Of a DNA stretch of 64,000 bases, positions 60,609 through 64,000 are shown piece after piece; positions within the stretch are counted from its first letter, which is position 1; every line of letters begins with the position of its first letter. The translations under genes and the position numbers were made by a program. Under the pieces are notes generated by a model that was not told the origin of the DNA, did not search any database, and worked only from the letters and a program-made list of their open reading frames with translations. The stretch is taken from assembly GCF_027941835.1 (NCBI RefSeq), contig NZ_CP116005.1:1-64000 (forward strand), read 5' to 3'. Source of the DNA: Sphingosinicella microcystinivorans. GTDB lineage: Bacteria; Pseudomonadota; Alphaproteobacteria; Sphingomonadales; Sphingomonadaceae.

Positions 60609-61622
60609 GTGAAAGCCCTCTTGCTCTCTTCGGCGGACGGTCCCGCCTCGGCGGCGCTTCAGGATGTCGAGACGCCCGCGCCGCGCGCGGGCGAAGCCGC
60701 CGTCGCGCTGCGGGCGGCCTCGCTCAACCACCGCGAGCTGTGGATTTCCCGCGGCCTTTACCCGGGGATGACGCTGCCGACGATCCTCGGCGCCGACGGG
60801 TCCGGCATCGTCACTGCTGTCGGCGAGGGCGTGGACCCCGCCCTCGTCGGCCGGGAAACCGTCCTCTATCCGGCGCAGCACTGGGGCGAGAACGAAGCGT
60901 TCCCAAGCGACCGGTTCGGCCTGCTCGGTATGCCGGGGCCGGGAACCATCGCCGAGACGATCTGCGTGCCCGTGGAAAACGTCTTCGCCAAGCCCGCACA
61001 CCTCTCCCACACACAGGCCGCGGCGCTTCCCGTCGCGGCGCTGACCGCGTTCCGGGGCCTGACCGTGAAGGCGAACGTGAAAACGGGCGACACCGTGCTC
61101 GTCACCGGGATCGGCGGCGGCGTGGCGACCTTCGCGCTGTTCTTCGCCAAGGCGCTGGGCGCGCGGGTTTTCGTGACCAGCGGTTCGGAAGCCACGCTCG
61201 AAGCGGCCCGCGCGCACGGTGCGGACGGCGCGTTCAACTACCGCGACGAAAGCTGGGGCAAGGCCCTGCGCAAGGCCGCCGGCGCGATCGACGTCGTTTT
61301 CGACGGCGCCCCGGCCTCAGCATTTTCAGGCTATGCGCGCACGCTGGCGATGGGCGCGCGCGTCGTGCTCTACGGATCGACGGGCGGCCCGAACTTCACG
61401 GCCGCCGCGCCCGACCTGTTCCTGCGCCACGCGTCCGTTATCGGAACCGCAATGGGCAGCCCGGCCGATTTCGGCGCGATGCTGGACTTCGTTTCGGCGC
61501 ACCGGCTGGCGCCGGTGATCGACAGGACCTTCCCGTTCGCCGAAGCGCGGGACGCGCTGCTGTATCTCGAAAACGGCCATCATTTCGGGAAGGTCGTCGT
61601 CGAGATGCCGGCGGGCGGCTGA
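60609..61622 (+). CDS. Zinc-independent MDR/quinone oxidoreductase-like protein
   Basis: The 337-residue medium-chain reductase has LNHRELWISRGLYPGM near residues 38-53, the structural GADGSGIVTAVG, the nucleotide motif VLVTGIGGGVATFAL near 164-178 and YGSTGG. The usual zinc-binding Cys-His set of alcohol dehydrogenases is not evident at the catalytic site, which points to NADPH:quinone or enoyl reductase activity. The gene starts the rightward operon opposite the acyl-CoA synthetase. AGCGACGGGAG precedes the start. Confidence 0.87.
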   Translation: MKALLLSSADGPASAALQDVETPAPRAGEAAVALRAASLNHRELWISRGLYPGMTLPTILGADGSGIVTAVGEGVDPALVGRETVLYPAQHWGENEAFPSDRFGLLGMPGPGTIAETICVPVENVFAKPAHLSHTQAAALPVAALTAFRGLTVKANVKTGDTVLVTGIGGGVATFALFFAKALGARVFVTSGSEATLEAARAHGADGAFNYRDESWGKALRKAAGAIDVVFDGAPASAFSGYARTLAMGARVVLYGSTGGPNFTAAAPDLFLRHASVIGTAMGSPADFGAMLDFVSAHRLAPVIDRTFPFAEARDALLYLENGHHFGKVVVEMPAGG

Positions 61623-62401
61623 TGCGCACCATCGTTACCGGCGCGGGCAGCGGCATCGGCCGGGCGACGGCAGAAACGCTCGCCGGGCAGCCGCACGCGC
61701 GGCTCCTGCTCGTCGACCGGAACGCCGAACGCCGCGAGGCGTACCTCGCCGCGCTGAGGGCACGCGGCACCGATGCCCACGGCATCGGCGGCGACATCAG
61801 CGATCCGGCGTTTCCCGCGGCGATCGTCGCGGCTGCGGTAGAGCGATTCGGGGGAATCGACGCCATCGTCAGCGCGGCGGGCTCTATCGCGAACGGCGCG
61901 CCGCTCACCGACCTGCCGCTTGCGGATTTCGAAGGCGCTTTCGCGGTGAACGTGCGCCCCACGCTGCTTCTGGCGCAGGCCGCCTTTCCCCACCTCAAGG
62001 CAAGCCGGGGCAGCCTCGTCGCCGTGTCGTCGACCGCGGCCCGTCATCCCGTGCCCGATCTCGGCGGCTATTCGCCGAGCAAGGCGGCGCTTTCCATGCT
62101 GGTGCGGCAGCTCGCGCTGGAATGGGGGCCGCATGGAATCCGCGCCAATTGCGTATCGCCCGGACCGACGGCAACGCCGATGGCGCCCGCCTATGCGGAC
62201 GCGGCCGTGCGCGCGGCGCGGGCCTCCACCTTGCCGCTGCGGCGCATCGCCGATCCCGAACAGGTCGCCGCGACCATCCTGTTCCTGCTCGGCCCCGGCG
62301 CGGCCGCGATCACCGGGGTCGATCTCGACGTCGATTGCGGCATGGGCCTCACCACCATGCAACTGAGCGGCGCCGCGCTCGGGCGTTCGACGAATGGCTG
62401 A
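61622..62401 (+). CDS. Short-chain dehydrogenase/reductase
   Basis: The 259-residue SDR has TGAGSGIGRATA near residues 6-17, LLVDRN after strand two (NAD type), VSAAGSI, VSSTAARHPVPDLGGYSPSKAALSM with Ser, Tyr and Lys, and DVDCGMGL near the end. It is similar in layout to the SDR at 55209. Its start shares one base with the oxidoreductase stop, and its end overlaps the epoxide hydrolase gene by 8 bases. Confidence 0.9.
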   Translation: MRTIVTGAGSGIGRATAETLAGQPHARLLLVDRNAERREAYLAALRARGTDAHGIGGDISDPAFPAAIVAAAVERFGGIDAIVSAAGSIANGAPLTDLPLADFEGAFAVNVRPTLLLAQAAFPHLKASRGSLVAVSSTAARHPVPDLGGYSPSKAALSMLVRQLALEWGPHGIRANCVSPGPTATPMAPAYADAAVRAARASTLPLRRIADPEQVAATILFLLGPGAAAITGVDLDVDCGMGLTTMQLSGAALGRSTNG

Positions 62402-63551
62402 GGCGCGGTTTCGGGTCGAGATTCCGGAAGCTGACGTACTCGACCTGAAAGCGCGTTTGCGCGGGGTCCGGCTCGCTGACGATTTCGCCAACGCCGACTG
62501 GCGTTTCGGCGTCGAGCGAGGCTGGCTCGCGGACATGCTGGCCTATTGGGCCGATGGCTACGACTGGCGCGCCGAGGAGGCGGCGATCAACCGCCTCTCG
62601 CACCACCGCATCGAACTGGACGGCATCCCCATCCACTACGTTCGCGCCGAAGGAAACGGCCCGCGGCCCCTGCCCGTCATCCTGACGCACGGCTGGCCGT
62701 GGACGTTCTGGGACTGGCGCGACCTGATCGGGCCGCTGAGCGACCCCGCCGCGCACGGCGGCGACCCCGCCGACGCCTTCGACGTGATCGTCCCGTCCCT
62801 TCCCGGCTTCGGTTTTTCCGCGCCGCTCCGCACGGCCGATGTCGGCGTGCGCGAAATCGCGGCGCTTTGGGTGCGCCTGATGGAAAGGCTCGGTCACAAC
62901 CGCTTCATGGCGGCGGGCGGCGACTGGGGTTCGCTGGTGTCGGCGGAGCTGGGGCACGCGCACGCGGCGCGGGTCGCAGGCGTGCACCTGACGCTTCCGA
63001 TCCTGCCCGGCGTCGATCGGGGCACGGTGCAGCCTTCGGACTTCGACGCTTCGGAAAGCTGGATGCGCGACCGCAACCGGGAAGCGCAGGCGGTGTCCGA
63101 CGGTCATATCCTCGCGCACCGGCGCAGCGCCCAGACGCTCGCCTACGCCTTCACGGATTCGCCCGCCGGCCTCGCCGCGTGGATCTGGGAGCGTCGACGC
63201 AACTGGAGCGACTGCGGCGGCGATGTCGAACGCGTCTTCAGGCGCGATTTCCTGTGCACGACGGCGTCGCTCTACTGGTTCACGCGCACGATCGGGACCT
63301 CGATGCGGCTTTATGCCTCGCACGGCCCCGAGCGCTGGACGCCGCTGCATGACAGGGAACGCGTGATCGACGTGCCCACCGCCTTTGCCGTCGCGCCGCG
63401 CGAGCTGTTCCTGCTGCCGCGCCGGGTCGCCGAACGGAAAACCAATCTGGTCCGCTGGACCACGCTTCCCGAAGGCGGACATTTCCTGCCGTCCGAAACG
63501 CCGCGGCAATTGATCGACGAGTACCGCGCCTTCGCGCGAACGCTCCGCTAG
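62394..63551 (+). CDS. Epoxide hydrolase with EHN domain
   Basis: The 385-residue protein has the N-terminal EHN segment (residues 1-95), then the alpha/beta core with the oxyanion motif LTHGWPWTFWDW near 97-108, LPGFGFS, the nucleophile Asp in AAGGDWGSLVS near 177 and the catalytic His in EGGHFLPSE near 362. Microsomal-type bacterial epoxide hydrolases open epoxides to diols through an enzyme ester. It would suit an epoxide made by the P450 at 56835. Its stop overlaps that of the carboxylase gene in CTAG. Confidence 0.9.
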   Translation: MAEARFRVEIPEADVLDLKARLRGVRLADDFANADWRFGVERGWLADMLAYWADGYDWRAEEAAINRLSHHRIELDGIPIHYVRAEGNGPRPLPVILTHGWPWTFWDWRDLIGPLSDPAAHGGDPADAFDVIVPSLPGFGFSAPLRTADVGVREIAALWVRLMERLGHNRFMAAGGDWGSLVSAELGHAHAARVAGVHLTLPILPGVDRGTVQPSDFDASESWMRDRNREAQAVSDGHILAHRRSAQTLAYAFTDSPAGLAAWIWERRRNWSDCGGDVERVFRRDFLCTTASLYWFTRTIGTSMRLYASHGPERWTPLHDRERVIDVPTAFAVAPRELFLLPRRVAERKTNLVRWTTLPEGGHFLPSETPRQLIDEYRAFARTLR

Positions 63552-64000
63552 GCGGCGTCGATCTCGATCAGCATCTGGCCCTTCGACACGGCCTCGTTCG
63601 GCGTGCAATTGACCACGCGCACGACACCGCCGTGCGGCGCGGCGATCACGACCTCCATCTTCATCGCCTCGAGGACCAGCACCGTCGCGCCTCGCTCCAC
63701 CGCATCGCCGGCGCGGACCGGCGCCTGCAACACCATGCCGTCCATCGGAGACAGGACCACACCCTCCTTCGCGGAGGCTCCGCCGACCGATGCGGCAGCA
63801 CGCGCGGCGCGCGGGCTGGGCGAGACGCGGGGTGGCGGCGAATGGGCAAGCCCGAACACGGACACCGTCCGGTTCGCGGCGCCCGTAAGCCTCACCTGCC
63901 GTTCCGTAAGGCGGGACGTCACGATATCATCCTCCTCGGCATAGGCTGCGCTCTCAGCGACCGGGGGAAGCGCGATCGCCCAGTCCTGCTCCACCGACCC
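63548..64000 (-). CDS. Acyl-CoA carboxylase biotin-carrier end (partial)
   Basis: The frame is open to the window edge and ends at 63548, giving the last 150 residues. It has the biotinyl domain with VLVLEAMKMEVVIAAPHGG, where Lys carries biotin, and SPMDGMVLQAPVRAGDAV before it. The upstream part would be the biotin carboxylase of an acetyl-, propionyl-, geranyl- or methylcrotonyl-type carboxylase. An internal GTG at 63994 is not taken as the start. The carboxylase could serve a branched-chain or terpenoid step. Confidence 0.85.
   Translation of the reverse strand, partial: GSVEQDWAIALPPVAESAAYAEEDDIVTSRLTERQVRLTGAANRTVSVFGLAHSPPPRVSPSPRAARAAASVGGASAKEGVVLSPMDGMVLQAPVRAGDAVERGATVLVLEAMKMEVVIAAPHGGVVRVVNCTPNEAVSKGQMLIEIDAA

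Overview
The window is GC-rich and tightly packed: most same-strand neighbours overlap by 1 to 13 bases. It reads as an alphaproteobacterium of the order Sphingomonadales. The reasons are three TonB-dependent receptors beside catabolic genes, a complete protocatechuate 4,5-cleavage (lig) pathway in the arrangement known from sphingomonads, an NnrS protein, LLM-type flavin enzymes and many acyl-CoA and SDR genes. The genus cannot be fixed from sequence alone. I saw no rRNA, tRNA or CRISPR array, and no gene-free stretch above about 300 bases.

Region 1 (1-3781): an IS21-family element whose left tip lies at or just before base 1. Its istA gene is split by a nested 1265-bp IS3-family element with a 4-bp target duplication. 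The IS21 element cuts off the front of a TonB-dependent receptor gene (3782-5749).

Region 2 (5768-19317): a TetR regulator, divergent from a chain of ten mostly overlapping genes for peptide use. They encode a serine beta-lactamase-like hydrolase, an S15/CocE hydrolase, a MaoC-like hotdog protein, a five-gene dipeptide/oligopeptide ABC importer (binding lipoprotein, two permeases, two ATPases), an asparaginase, an M17 aminopeptidase and a dipeptide epimerase-like enolase-superfamily enzyme. The truncated receptor was probably the outer-membrane entry for this system.

Region 3 (19327-27776): two divergent lig operons around a LysR-type regulator. Leftward are ligK, ligU, ligI and a small unknown gene. 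Rightward are the LysR gene, a DUF1932-type dehydrogenase, ligJ, ligA, ligB and ligC. Together they carry protocatechuate through ring cleavage (LigAB), semialdehyde oxidation (LigC), lactone hydrolysis (LigI), tautomerisation (LigU), hydration (LigJ) and aldol cleavage (LigK) to pyruvate and oxaloacetate.

Region 4 (27773-41089): a first catabolic island for an unknown, probably hydrophobic acid. It holds an alpha/beta hydrolase, two LLM flavin enzymes, a SnoaL-like protein, an acyl-CoA dehydrogenase, two SDRs, a TonB receptor, an APH-like kinase, an acyl-CoA synthetase, a TetR regulator and a degenerate RibB-like protein. The kinase, acyl-CoA dehydrogenase, SDR and CoA ligase set resembles the levulinate (lva) logic.

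Region 5 (41149-43445): DNA polymerase IV and an NnrS protein, convergent.

Region 6 (43579-64000): a second catabolic island. It holds a TonB receptor, an APH-like kinase, an acyl-CoA dehydrogenase with an in-frame amber codon, a FadB-like fusion enzyme, a thiolase, an intact acyl-CoA dehydrogenase, a split MaoC-type hydratase, a TetR regulator, four SDRs, an alpha/beta hydrolase, a cytochrome P450, an acyl-CoA synthetase, a quinone oxidoreductase-like protein, an epoxide hydrolase and the biotin-bearing end of an acyl-CoA carboxylase. Repeated operator-like motifs suggest that two of the TetR proteins each control several promoters.
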